Part shown: piece after piece, positions 1 through 8,310 of the stretch | Position numbering within the stretch: position 1 is the stretch's first letter | How the letters are laid out: each line of letters opens with the position of its first letter | Source: Aurantimonas sp. 22II-16-19i | GTDB taxonomy: Bacteria > Pseudomonadota > Alphaproteobacteria > Rhizobiales > Rhizobiaceae | Length of the DNA stretch: 59,612 nucleotides | Assembly: GCF_002088275.1 (NCBI RefSeq) | Contig: NZ_AQQS01000035.1 | Span: forward strand, 1 to 59,612 | Direction of reading: 5' to 3' | The notes under the pieces: model-generated | What the model saw: the letters and a program-made list of their open reading frames with translations, nothing else | Told to the model about the DNA's origin: nothing | Database searches by the model: none | Program-made: the position numbers and the translations under genes

Positions 1-256
1 CGCCAGCACCGGCGTTTCTGAATGGCCGGTCTTACCGCGAGCATGCGCTCATGCCTCGACGACGACATCCACGTCTGCGCCCCGACGGCGGCGGCCGCAG
101 TGGCCGCATCGAACGAAGCCCTGCGGTTCGCTGCGCCTCGCGCCCATTCCAGGGAATGAGTTTCGACTGAAACATCAAACGCGCTCTCCGAAGCAGAGAT
201 GTAACACGGGCCTCTCAAGTCTGACGCTGTTCAGCCACCAAGACAGAAAGACTGGC

Positions 257-757
257 ATGCGTATTTTACCAAGAAGTCTGCCCGCCGCTCCGAGCTCTGA
301 CAGTGGATGGCGGGAGGTCACGCCCGGCGAGCGATTTGTCATTCGCACCTCCGTTCAGGAGACACAGGGCATCTACACGATGCTCGAGATCATCGCCGAT
401 CCGCGCAACGGCGTCCCCATGCATGTTCACGCGAACGAGGAGGAACACTTCGTCATTCTCGAAGGCAGCGTTCATCTCGTCCGTGGTGACCAGACGGCAG
501 AATTGTCGGCAGGCGACTCCGTGACGGTCAGGAGAGGGACGCCGCACGCGTGGTGCAATCTCTCGGACCGCCCGGTTCGGATGCTGATCATCTTTTCGCC
601 CGGGCATCTCGAGAGGACGTTCAGGCTCATCGGATCGTTGCAGGGCGATGATCTGTCGGCCGTGTTGGAATCGAACGAAAGCGATGGCTCCACGGTTCTC
701 GGACCGCCGCCTTTCGAGAACATCTATTCCGTCTTGACACCTCGGCCGAGGCCGTAA
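257..757 (+). CDS. Cupin-domain protein
   Basis: A 166-residue single-domain cupin. Motif 1 is visible as His56-x-His58 followed by Glu61-63 and Gly70, and motif 2 as the GTPHAWCN segment with His97, so a metal-binding beta-barrel is likely. There is no signal peptide, so it should be cytoplasmic. The family covers dioxygenases, isomerases and ligand sensors; nothing here fixes the substrate. It stands alone, 140 bp upstream of a small membrane protein on the same strand. The ribosome site ahead of the ATG is weak. Confidence 0.85.
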   Translation: MRILPRSLPAAPSSDSGWREVTPGERFVIRTSVQETQGIYTMLEIIADPRNGVPMHVHANEEEHFVILEGSVHLVRGDQTAELSAGDSVTVRRGTPHAWCNLSDRPVRMLIIFSPGHLERTFRLIGSLQGDDLSAVLESNESDGSTVLGPPPFENIYSVLTPRPRP

Positions 758-896
758 CCCGCCCTGAGCGGCGCAAGCCGCTGGTCTCAGTGCAGTTCCC
801 ACGACCCGCTGCTTTCGGCCAGTTCGCGCCGATCCGACGCCGCGGGCCCTCGCCTCTCTGCCGAGGCTTCCCAATCGAAAGAAAGGACGACTTCAA

Positions 897-1322
897 ATGC
901 GCGCTTCCATCGCTGGCCGCTCGATCGTGACCGTCGTCGGTGCTCTCCTGCTTCTCGACGGTTCCCTTCAACTGGCCTCGTCGCCGATGATCGCCGAAGC
1001 CATGACCCATGCCGGATACACGGCCGACAGCGGACCGCGCGTCGCGGTCTTCACGCTGACCTGCGCGTTCCTTCTGCTCATCCCTCGCCTGTCGCCGCTC
1101 GGGGCGGTGCTGTCCACCGGGTTTCTGGGGGGCGCCATCGCCACCCACTTCCGCATCGATGGTTTCGGATCGCCGCCGCAGCTGATCTGTCTCGCTCTCG
1201 GTGTGGCCATGTGGTTCGGGATGGCCCTCGCCGATCCTCGCATCCGCTCCTTCCTGCCGGCGGGACTCGGCCGTCGCTCGCCGGCCGGATGGCCGGCCGG
1301 CGAACAATCGCGGTATCGGTGA
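897..1322 (+). CDS. DoxX-like small membrane protein
   Basis: A 141-residue protein with about four hydrophobic segments (roughly residues 10-30, 48-66, 70-88 and 93-112). This fits the DoxX-like family of small inner-membrane proteins, often found next to redox or cupin genes. An AAGGA ribosome site lies about 10 bases before the ATG. The C-terminal tail is Arg/Gly/Pro rich and is encoded by a GC-palindromic stretch (about 1282-1303). Its molecular role is not known. Family placement rests on hydropathy and size more than on firm motifs. Confidence 0.75.
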   Translation: MRASIAGRSIVTVVGALLLLDGSLQLASSPMIAEAMTHAGYTADSGPRVAVFTLTCAFLLLIPRLSPLGAVLSTGFLGGAIATHFRIDGFGSPPQLICLALGVAMWFGMALADPRIRSFLPAGLGRRSPAGWPAGEQSRYR

Positions 1323-1344
1323 AAGCGGGCCTTCGACACGATGC

Positions 1345-1382
1345 CCGCCTGCCGACAGGGAGCCCTCCCTGTCGGCAGGCGG
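1345..1382. terminator. Long perfect hairpin between convergent genes
   Basis: Two 18-base arms (1345-1362 and 1365-1382) are perfect inverted repeats with a 2-base spacer. The element lies between the 3' ends of the DoxX-like gene and the SDR gene, which converge here, so it probably terminates transcription in both directions. There is no clear T-tract on either side. Confidence 0.7.
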
Positions 1383-1440
1383 CTCGCCGTTGAGGCAAGT
1401 CCATGCGTCCGCACCGGGCGGCGCGCCGCCCGAGGGAGCA

Positions 1441-2229
1441 TCAGACCGTCGGCACGGTTCCTCCGTCGATCACGTATTCCGTTCCGGTGATCGCGGCGGC
1501 TCGCGGTGAGACGAGAAAGGCGATGAGATCGGCAACCTCCTTGGGTTTGGTCGGACGACCGAGCGGAATGCCGCCCAGACTGTCCATGATGATCCGCTTT
1601 CCCCCCTCGTAGTCGGTCCCGGCCTGCTCGGCGAGACGCTCCGCAAGCCGAACGGCCGCAGCGGTCTCCACCCAGCCGGGCGAGACTCGCACGACGCGCA
1701 CGCCATCCGGCGCAACCTGCTTCGAGAGCGCCTTGCTGTAGGTGGCGAGCGCGGCCTTGGCGGCAGCGTAGGCGGTCGTGGATTCCGGCAGGGGCAACTC
1801 GTGCTGGATGGAGGTCACATGGATGACGACACCCGAGCCGCGCTCGATCATTCCGGGCACGAGAGCCCGGTCGATGCGCACGGCGGCCATCAGGTTCTGG
1901 TTGATTTCGTTCATCCAGATGTCGTCGCCCAGCGCCGCAAAGCCGCCACCGGGGGCACCGGATCCTCCCAGCACGTTCACGAGAATGTCCACGCCCCCGA
2001 GTTCGGCCTCGGCAAAGTGGACGAGCGCCTCGCAGCCCTCGCGCGACATCAGGTCGGCCGCCACGAAGCGGACCGCCTCCGGCAGATTGTCGGGTTTCGA
2101 CCGGGCGCCCGTCACGACGCGGGCACCGGCATCGAGCAGAGCCGCAACGACGGCCTCGCCCACGCCCTTCGTGCCGCCCGTGACGACGGCACGGCGACCG
2201 CCGAGGTCGATCCAGCCGCCGCCCATCAC
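1441..2229 (-). CDS. SDR family oxidoreductase
   Basis: A 262-residue classical short-chain dehydrogenase/reductase. The Rossmann motif TGGTKGVG is at residues 17-24, a catalytic Ser at about 140, and the YxxxK pair is Tyr154/Lys158. It should be a cytoplasmic NAD(P)H-dependent alcohol or ketone oxidoreductase of unknown substrate. Translation starts at GTG 2229, which overlaps the stop of the upstream SnoaL-like gene (GTGA), or at the next codon, ATG 2226. It is therefore the second gene of a two-gene operon facing the HxlR regulator. Electrophile-responsive HxlR-SDR pairs are common in bacteria. Confidence 0.93.
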   Translation of the reverse strand: MMGGGWIDLGGRRAVVTGGTKGVGEAVVAALLDAGARVVTGARSKPDNLPEAVRFVAADLMSREGCEALVHFAEAELGGVDILVNVLGGSGAPGGGFAALGDDIWMNEINQNLMAAVRIDRALVPGMIERGSGVVIHVTSIQHELPLPESTTAYAAAKAALATYSKALSKQVAPDGVRVVRVSPGWVETAAAVRLAERLAEQAGTDYEGGKRIIMDSLGGIPLGRPTKPKEVADLIAFLVSPRAAAITGTEYVIDGGTVPTV

Positions 2230-2549
2230 CCGATCTCCAGCGTGGCAATGCGGCCGTCGCGCAGGACAAAGCGATGGGTGAGCGTCAGGGGGCTTCCGGG
2301 GAACGATCCCGTCACCTCGGCCGGAACGACGAGGACGTCGTCGAGCTGTTCGACGGACAGGGGCCTCGCCGTGAACGGCGTGCGCTCCATGGTCTCGGCC
2401 CGCCAGTCGCGGATCGCCAGGATCCCCCGGTGGCGCCTTGCCTCGTCGCTGACGACGGCGTCATCCGTGAACGCGGCGCTGAGTTCTGCTACGGTGGCAT
2501 CCGGAGCGAGGTCGAAGTAGGCAGCGAGTGACTCGGGCATGTTCAGCAT
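2226..2549 (-). CDS. SnoaL-like (NTF2-fold) protein
   Basis: A 107-residue protein with the SnoaL/NTF2-fold pattern: '[19 protein letters not shown]' near the N-terminus, then a TDDAVV segment and a core with the '[16 protein letters not shown]' ending. I start it at ATG 2549 because AAGGAA lies 5-8 bases upstream; a longer frame to 2612 would run into the regulator. Members are hydrolases, isomerases or lyases of small molecules. It is the first gene of the operon with the SDR and is divergent from the HxlR gene, with only 47 bp between start codons. Confidence 0.88.
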   Translation of the reverse strand: MLNMPESLAAYFDLAPDATVAELSAAFTDDAVVSDEARRHRGILAIRDWRAETMERTPFTARPLSVEQLDDVLVVPAEVTGSFPGSPLTLTHRFVLRDGRIATLEIG

Positions 2550-2596
2550 GTCGATTCCTTCGATGTTGTGGTGCTGTTGCAGAGAGATCTGACGAA

Positions 2597-2989
2597 ATGT
2601 CGCAAGTGACAAGTACGCACGAAAAAGTTGGGTACTTACCTGGAAGTAAGCCCTCCAGCCACACCGCGTTTACGGCGGCGTCCGGCATCGAGAGCGCCGT
2701 GCGGATGCTGGAGGGGCGCTGGAAGCTGGTGATCCTGTTCAATCTCTTCGGCGGCCGGCTCATGCGCTTCTCGGATCTGGAGCGAGCGATTCCCGACATC
2801 TCGCAGAAGATGCTGATCCAACAGCTCCGCCAGATGGAGGCGGACGGGATCGTCACGCGCCTCGTGCACCATCAGGTCCCGCCGAAGGTCGAATACGGTC
2901 TGACGCCATGGGGCCAGTCGCTCTGCCCGGCGCTCGACGCGCTCCTGAAATGGGCGGAAGCCCGACCGGCGAACGGCGGCGCTGAGTGA
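2597..2989 (+). CDS. HxlR family transcriptional regulator
   Basis: A 130-residue winged-helix regulator. The HxlR signature is clear: 'LEGRWKLVILFNLFGG', then 'RFSDLERAIPDISQKMLIQQ' and a C-terminal 'YGLTPWGQSL' wing. HxlR proteins sense electrophiles or oxidants, often through cysteine, but this protein has one Cys only, near the C-terminus in 'GQSLCPALDA'. It probably controls the divergent SnoaL-SDR operon. ATG 2597 is the only start that keeps a normal N-terminus, but this places an inverted repeat inside the first 14 codons. Confidence 0.92.
   Translation: MSQVTSTHEKVGYLPGSKPSSHTAFTAASGIESAVRMLEGRWKLVILFNLFGGRLMRFSDLERAIPDISQKMLIQQLRQMEADGIVTRLVHHQVPPKVEYGLTPWGQSLCPALDALLKWAEARPANGGAE
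2611..2637. promoter_or_regulatory. Putative HxlR operator inside the regulator's 5' end
   Basis: Perfect inverted repeat AAGTAC (2611-2616) and GTACTT (2632-2637) separated by 15 bases. Symmetry continues partly inward. It lies at the start of the HxlR gene, about 60 bp upstream of the divergent SnoaL start, so binding could block both genes. Confidence 0.5.
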
Positions 2990-2997
2990 GAGCGCCC

Positions 2998-3621
2998 TCA
3001 CGGGTCGCGAGCGACACGCCGGAGCCGCCTTCTGGCAAGGCCGAGTTGGGCAGCAGCGACCATCGCGGCGCCCAGCGCCCAGCCTGACATGACGTCGCTC
3101 GGCCAATGTGCGCCCGCCAGGACGCGGGCGAGACAAGCCGCCACGCCGGCGATCAGCAGCGGCCGCCGCAGGTGGGGAAGCTGTATCGACAGGCTGAGAA
3201 CGATGGCGGCGGCGACGGCTGCATGCACCGATGGCCATGCGGCGAACTCGTCGTCGAAGGCCATGAATTCGAAACGCCAGGGATCGGCGCCCTGCGTCGA
3301 GGGTCGAATACGCCCGACCACGTGCTTCAGAAGGGCGGCGGAGCCGAGAGATGCCACCGCGGAAACGGCAACCAGCGTCGCGGTGCATCCGTGATGCCGC
3401 ACCACCCGGACGGAGTGGCCGGCAACCTGCGGGGCGAGCGAGATCAGGACCGCGACGAGAGCAACGGCAAGGCCGAAAAGGCCCAGCGTCGCCGACAAGG
3501 TGGAAGCGCTCTCGGCGAGCCGGATCGGAAGCGTTGCCGCCCAGGCTGCCAGAGGTTCGTCGGCGAAGATCGTGACGGGGACGATCAGGGCGACGAGGAC
3601 GATCAGATTGGCGCCTCGCAT
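2998..3621 (-). CDS. PAP2-family membrane phosphatase
   Basis: A 207-residue membrane protein with the three PAP2 phosphatase motifs in order: 'KHVVGRIRP' (KxxxxxxRP), 'PSVHA' (PSxH type) and 'ARVLAGAHWPSD' (RxxxxxHxxxD). It has about five hydrophobic segments, the first of which may act as a signal anchor. Substrates in the family include phosphatidic acid, undecaprenyl diphosphate and lipid A phosphates. Its ATG lies 4 bases after the stop of the flavin monooxygenase, so the two are probably co-transcribed. It converges on the HxlR gene with 8 bp between stops. Confidence 0.9.
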   Translation of the reverse strand: MRGANLIVLVALIVPVTIFADEPLAAWAATLPIRLAESASTLSATLGLFGLAVALVAVLISLAPQVAGHSVRVVRHHGCTATLVAVSAVASLGSAALLKHVVGRIRPSTQGADPWRFEFMAFDDEFAAWPSVHAAVAAAIVLSLSIQLPHLRRPLLIAGVAACLARVLAGAHWPSDVMSGWALGAAMVAAAQLGLARRRLRRVARDP

Positions 3622-3625
3622 CGGG

Positions 3626-4738
3626 TCAGGCCTCTGCGAGGAGCGGCGTGTAACTGCGCCTGTACATCCTCATGCCTGCGAAACGGAGCAGGCTGGTGCT
3701 GATGGGCGTCGGCAATCGCCGTATCCGGTCGCGGGTTTCCGACTGTCCCCTCACCCAGTCCACTCTCGGCTTGCGGCGTGCAGCGTATCGGCCGAGCGCA
3801 GTGTCGAGCGCGTCGCCCGCCGTGATCGTCTCGGCCAGGAGGACCGCATCCTCGCAGGCCATTCCGGCACCCTCGGCCATGCTGGGAGACGTCGCATGCG
3901 CCGCGTCACCGATCAGGACGACACGGCCGCTGAAGCAGACCGGCGGTTGAACGGCTTCGATCCGGCTGAAATGCACCGGCGTCTCGGGCTGGACCTGCCG
4001 GAGCAGCGGCCCGAGCGGCGCTGCGAAATCGGCAAAGATGGCCTGCAACTCGGCGCGAGTGGCCCGTTCCCGCGGATCGCCGACCGCCTGGGTGAGCTCG
4101 GCGTAGACATAGAGCCTCGATCGGTCGACCGGTTCGGCCAAGAGGGTCCGGCCCTTGGCCACCATCACCGTCCAGGCGTCGATGCCCGCATGATTGTCGG
4201 CGAAGAAGCGCCAGCATCCGTTGCCCGTATAGGTCGGAGGCGCAGGGTGGATGGCCAGGCGGCGGACGGTGGAATTGAGACCGTCCGCCCCCACGACGAG
4301 GTCGTAGGTCTCCGAGCTCCAGTCGTCGAACGTTACGATGCATCCGCCGGCCACCTGTCGGAGGTTCGCGATGGCCCGGCCGGTGCGGATCGGCAACGCG
4401 GCGACCGAATCCAGGAGGATCTTGTGCATGGCGGCCCGCGGCATGCCGAGACAAGGCCCGCAACCTGCCCAGAATTTCTCGGCATCGACCGTGCTGAGGT
4501 GCCGGCCGCGATGGTCGAAGAAGTCCTGCCGGCAAATCGGCACGGCCGACTGCGCTATCTCGGAAAACAGGCCGAGTTCAGCGAAAGCACGGGTTGCATT
4601 GCCGGGCAGAAAAAGCCCGAAGCCCGATGACGACCAGTCCACGCGCCGTTCGACCACGTCGGCACGGATGCCGCGCTTGAGAAGCGCGCGCGCCAGAGAC
4701 AGGCCGGCGAGCCCGGCGCCGGCGATGAGTATCTTCAT
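3626..4738 (-). CDS. FAD-dependent aromatic-type monooxygenase
   Basis: A 370-residue class A flavin monooxygenase. The N-terminal dinucleotide fold 'MKILIAGAGLAGLSLARALL' and the second FAD motif 'VVLIGDAAHATSPSMAEGAG' are both present. It should hydroxylate a small, probably aromatic, substrate using NAD(P)H and O2; the substrate is unknown. ATG 4738 is chosen because GAGGAAAG lies just upstream and the Rossmann strand begins at once; the open frame extends further upstream with no similarity. It heads an operon with the PAP2 gene. Confidence 0.92.
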   Translation of the reverse strand: MKILIAGAGLAGLSLARALLKRGIRADVVERRVDWSSSGFGLFLPGNATRAFAELGLFSEIAQSAVPICRQDFFDHRGRHLSTVDAEKFWAGCGPCLGMPRAAMHKILLDSVAALPIRTGRAIANLRQVAGGCIVTFDDWSSETYDLVVGADGLNSTVRRLAIHPAPPTYTGNGCWRFFADNHAGIDAWTVMVAKGRTLLAEPVDRSRLYVYAELTQAVGDPRERATRAELQAIFADFAAPLGPLLRQVQPETPVHFSRIEAVQPPVCFSGRVVLIGDAAHATSPSMAEGAGMACEDAVLLAETITAGDALDTALGRYAARRKPRVDWVRGQSETRDRIRRLPTPISTSLLRFAGMRMYRRSYTPLLAEA

Positions 4739-4897
4739 GGTCTTTCCTCGCATGTCTCGAAATCGCGGCGAATGGTTCGCGCCATCCGGCCGATCGCTAT
4801 GCTGATTTGGCGGGTGAGTTGCCGCGCCGTGCCAGGACGGCTCCGCCTCGTTCGCTGTGGCGGCGCGCCGGGGCTTCTGGATCCCGCGCATGTATCG

Positions 4898-4938
4898 ATT
4901 GTTTCGATGCGACGATCTTGCGCTACATCGGAAACAAT
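4898..4938. promoter_or_regulatory. Inverted repeat upstream of flavin monooxygenase
   Basis: Arms ATTGTTTCGATG (4898-4909) and CATCGGAAACAAT (4926-4938) are inverted repeats apart from one bulged base, with 16 bases between. The site is about 160-200 bp upstream of the monooxygenase start and about 90 bp past the VirG-like stop. It could be an operator or a terminator; the A/T-rich arms favour an operator. Confidence 0.4.
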
Positions 4939-5024
4939 TCCGCTCCCCGCGCGGGCGTGATCGCCGGGCCGCGGGCGGCGGCACCGCAACAGGCGACGGC
5001 ATCGATTCCGGGCAGGAGTCGGCG

Positions 5025-5750
5025 CTACCGCACGACTTCGACGTCGGCCTGGAACAGGTATCCGACGCCGCGCTCCGTCCGGATGAGCTGTGGGTTGCTC
5101 GGGTCGGTCTCCAGCTTGCGCCGCAGCCGCAGGATCAAGACGTCGATGCTGCGGTCGAAGACTTCCTCGTCGTGCATCCGCGTCGCAGCGATCAGCTGTT
5201 CCCGGCTGAGGATCTGTTGCGGCGAACGCAGGAAGGCGGTCAGAAGATTGAACTCGCCGACCGTCAGCTTGACCAGCGTCTGATGCGGAGACGTCAGGCG
5301 ACGCATGCGGACACTGAGCTCGAACCCGGCGAACCTGTAGCGGATCCGCTGCTGGATCTCCCGCGAGCGCCCGTCGGCGCGCTCCGAGCGCCTCAGGACG
5401 GCTCTGGCCCGCGCCATCAGCTCCCGCAGGCTGAAGGGCTTGGTGACGTAGTCGTCGGCCCCCAGTTCCAGGGCGACCACCCGGTCCGGCTCGTCCCGGC
5501 GCTGCCCGGTGATGATGATGACCGGGACCTGGCTGTCGGACGAGATGCCACGCATCAGGTCGAGCCCGTTCTCCCTGGCGAGCTGCAGGTCGAGGATGAT
5601 GAGATCGGCGGGACGCGCGTTGAGCACGCGCTTCAGGGCCGCACCGTCGGGAGCGGTGCTGACCTCGTAGCCGTTATTGGCGAAATAGGTACCGATGAGG
5701 TCCCGCATGGCGGGATCGTCATCCACGACGAGGATGTGACTGCCGTTCAT
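5025..5750 (-). CDS. VirG-like response regulator (OmpR/PhoB type)
   Basis: A 241-residue regulator. The receiver (1-120) has the acidic cluster Asp10-12, phospho-acceptor Asp54 and Lys104. The winged helix (about 135-238) carries 'DEEVFDRSIDVLILRLRRKL' and 'GVGYLFQADVEV', which I recall as nearly the same in Agrobacterium VirG ('EEEVYDRSIDVLILRLRRKL'). ATG 5750 is 22 bp after the stop of the VirA-like kinase, so the pair is one transcription unit. By analogy it activates genes when phosphorylated by that kinase. Its target promoters are unknown. Confidence 0.93.
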   Translation of the reverse strand: MNGSHILVVDDDPAMRDLIGTYFANNGYEVSTAPDGAALKRVLNARPADLIILDLQLARENGLDLMRGISSDSQVPVIIITGQRRDEPDRVVALELGADDYVTKPFSLRELMARARAVLRRSERADGRSREIQQRIRYRFAGFELSVRMRRLTSPHQTLVKLTVGEFNLLTAFLRSPQQILSREQLIAATRMHDEEVFDRSIDVLILRLRRKLETDPSNPQLIRTERGVGYLFQADVEVVR

Positions 5751-5772
5751 GAAACTGCCCCGTTGCCGCACG

Positions 5773-8310
5773 TCATGGTCGACGCGCCGCCAATTGAAGT
5801 GGCGGGTTTTCCCCGGTGGAATCTCGCTGGATCTCATGCGAAAGCGCCATGGCAAGAGCTTCCATGCGCAGCGGCTTCTCGAGCCTCATGCGGAATGTGT
5901 GGCTCCATTCGCGCCTGCCGTCACCGGAGCCGCGCTCCGCGATGACGAGAACGGGCAGCCTCGCAAGCGGACCCGACGGACCGCTCCAGGCATGCTGCAG
6001 GCCGGGGTCGATGACCGCTTCGTCGAGCAGCGCGAGATCGAAGCGGTCGTTGTTGCGGGCAACGGCATCCAGTGCCGTCTGCGTCTGGCCAAAGCCGACA
6101 GCCTCGTAGCCGAGATGGGCCAGCATTTCCTCCAGCAATGTCCGCCGCTGCCTGTCAGCGTCGACGACGAGGATCGTCTCACCATTGCCCCGGGGAATGT
6201 CTCGATCCAGCGCCGCCGCATCCTCCTCCTCGATGGGCAGGAGGTCGCTGCGGGGGAAATAGGCTTCGATGCTGCTTCCCTTGCCGATCTCGCTGCTGAC
6301 GTCGAGCGTCCCCTTGTGGGCCGTCACGATCCCATGCACGGCCGACAGTCCGAGCCCGGTGCCTTCTCCCACCGACTTCGTTGTGAAGAAGGGTTCGAAC
6401 AACCGGTTGAGGGTCTCGGCGCTCATGCCGTGTCCGCGGTCACGCACGGCCAGGCGCACGTAGCGCCCGGGCTTGAGCCGCCCGTGGGACAGTTCGCGAT
6501 CGCGGGCGACGGCGACCTCGTCGACGGCCAGCTCGACGACACCCTCGCGGTCCATGGCGTGGGCCGCGTTGGCGCAAAGGTTCATCACCACCTGCTGCAA
6601 CTCGGCCGGATCGCCGAGAATGACCCCCTCGCCGTCCGCGAAGCGTGTCTGGATCGTGATCGTGCCGGGGAGCGAGGCGCGAACCAGTTCGAGCGCCTCG
6701 CTGACGGCCGGAACCGTTCGCATGGGACGATAGCGGTTGTCGCGGCGACGGCTGAACGCCAGGATCTGGTCCGTGATGCTCTGCGCGCGCATCCCGGCGC
6801 GCACGATCTGCTGGACTTGCCTGTGCGGCGTGCCGTCGGCATCCAGCTCGGACAGGGCGAGTTCGCCGTAACCCAGGATCGCGCCCAGAATGTTGTTGTA
6901 TTCGTGGGCGATCCCGCCGGCGAGCGTCCCCAGCGACTCCAGCCTCTGGGACTCCGCCAGCCGGGCTTCCAGAAGGGCCCGCTGCCGATCGCCGTGGGCC
7001 CGTTGCAGTGCATTGGTGAAGATTTCGGCGGCAGTGCGAAGCAGAGCGACCTCGTCCGCCGGCCAGCGCCGCTCCCGTGACAGCGTCGCGAAGCTGAGGT
7101 AGCCGAAGTTGCGCTCCGCATTCTGCAGCGGCAGGGCCAGCCACGATCGGTAGCCAAGGCGCTCGAGGCGGTTTCGCTGGCCGCCGATCGGTAGCGCCGA
7201 CACTTTCGCGACCTCGATACCGCCATGGCAAGCGCGACTGCCGTCCCAGTGTTCGGCCAGCCGGAAGACCGAGGCCGCGCCGTCGTCCGGCCCCGGCTGT
7301 CCGGCCGGGCAAAGGGCTCCGGCCGGCACCTCTTCGCGGGGGAATACCCGCACCTCGTCGAGGCCGGCCGAGCGGCCGAGGATGGCCAGCCCCGCCTCCA
7401 TCTCCTGGCAAAGGTGATCCAGATCCATGTCGATCAGGCGGGTCGAGACCGTCGCGATGGCCGCTTCCAGTGCCAGCCGGTCGCGCAGTGTCGCCGCGTT
7501 CTGTTGAAGGCGAACGAACAGATAGGCAACGTATGCGCAGAGAATCAGCGCGATGCCGTAGAGGACGACGCGGAAGACGGCGGCCCGATCCAACGCCTCT
7601 GCGTGGAGGGCGAGATAGCGTGCCTGATATCGCTGCACCAGGACGGCAGTGGGAACCCGTTGCAGGTCCGCAGCGATCGCGTCGACGATGGGAAACGTGT
7701 TCGCCAGCACCCGTCCGTGAATGATCAGCGTGCGGGCGAGATGTCCGCCAAACTCGGGCAGGAACGGGAATTGCAGACGGTTCAGCGCCAGATTGAGCCT
7801 TCTCTGGTTCTCCGGGCTCGGCTCGCGGGTAAATCGGGAAACGGTTCCGGCGACGCCCGTCAGGCGCATATGGGCCTCGCCGTTTCTCGAGGGCAGCCCC
7901 CTCTTCACCAGCTCCAGCGTATCGCCGAAGATGATCTGCGAGTTCTGCATCACGGAGTTCTTCGACTTGAAACGCTCTATCAGCTCGCCGGCGCGGTCCA
8001 GCGCAATGTCCAGGTCGACGGCGATCCGGGCAAGCTGCGCATCCTCCCCGCCGACGGCCTCGTCCAGCGTGTGCGACGACCGCTGCATCACAGCCAGGCT
8101 GCGGACCAACGGATCATAGTTGTGCAGGATCGAGCTGCGGGCCTGCAGCACGTCGCGTTGCAGCGATGCGTTGCTCGTGTCGATCGCTCGCAATGCCTCC
8201 AGGGTTTTCTGGTGGCGGGCATCGTTCGGGGTCATGCTGAGCACGAACAGGGTCGTCAGGATGACGAGCATCCCGGCCGCAGCGCCGAGAAAGACTTGCA
8301 AGCGGTTCAA
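5773..8310 (-). CDS. VirA-like hybrid sensor histidine kinase
   Basis: An 845-residue inner-membrane kinase with the VirA layout: TM1 (about 6-27), periplasmic domain (about 28-245), TM2 (about 246-266), GAF-like linker (about 282-437), HisKA with His469 in 'GGIAHEYNNIL', HATPase with 'GEGTGLGLSAVHG', and a C-terminal receiver with Asp763 and Lys812. The segment 'RDVLQARSSILHNYDPLVRS' matches the N-terminal part of VirA as I remember it. I start it at TTG 8310, which overlaps the upstream stop (TTGA); no ATG fits before TM1, and the frame continues open upstream as antisense-like noise. The signal sensed is unknown. Confidence 0.92.
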   Translation of the reverse strand: MNRLQVFLGAAAGMLVILTTLFVLSMTPNDARHQKTLEALRAIDTSNASLQRDVLQARSSILHNYDPLVRSLAVMQRSSHTLDEAVGGEDAQLARIAVDLDIALDRAGELIERFKSKNSVMQNSQIIFGDTLELVKRGLPSRNGEAHMRLTGVAGTVSRFTREPSPENQRRLNLALNRLQFPFLPEFGGHLARTLIIHGRVLANTFPIVDAIAADLQRVPTAVLVQRYQARYLALHAEALDRAAVFRVVLYGIALILCAYVAYLFVRLQQNAATLRDRLALEAAIATVSTRLIDMDLDHLCQEMEAGLAILGRSAGLDEVRVFPREEVPAGALCPAGQPGPDDGAASVFRLAEHWDGSRACHGGIEVAKVSALPIGGQRNRLERLGYRSWLALPLQNAERNFGYLSFATLSRERRWPADEVALLRTAAEIFTNALQRAHGDRQRALLEARLAESQRLESLGTLAGGIAHEYNNILGAILGYGELALSELDADGTPHRQVQQIVRAGMRAQSITDQILAFSRRRDNRYRPMRTVPAVSEALELVRASLPGTITIQTRFADGEGVILGDPAELQQVVMNLCANAAHAMDREGVVELAVDEVAVARDRELSHGRLKPGRYVRLAVRDRGHGMSAETLNRLFEPFFTTKSVGEGTGLGLSAVHGIVTAHKGTLDVSSEIGKGSSIEAYFPRSDLLPIEEEDAAALDRDIPRGNGETILVVDADRQRRTLLEEMLAHLGYEAVGFGQTQTALDAVARNNDRFDLALLDEAVIDPGLQHAWSGPSGPLARLPVLVIAERGSGDGRREWSHTFRMRLEKPLRMEALAMALSHEIQRDSTGENPPLQLAARRP

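Noticed and set aside
1-256. Possible gene end at the left edge
   Set aside because: No frame has a recognisable C-terminus; I see nothing that can be supported.
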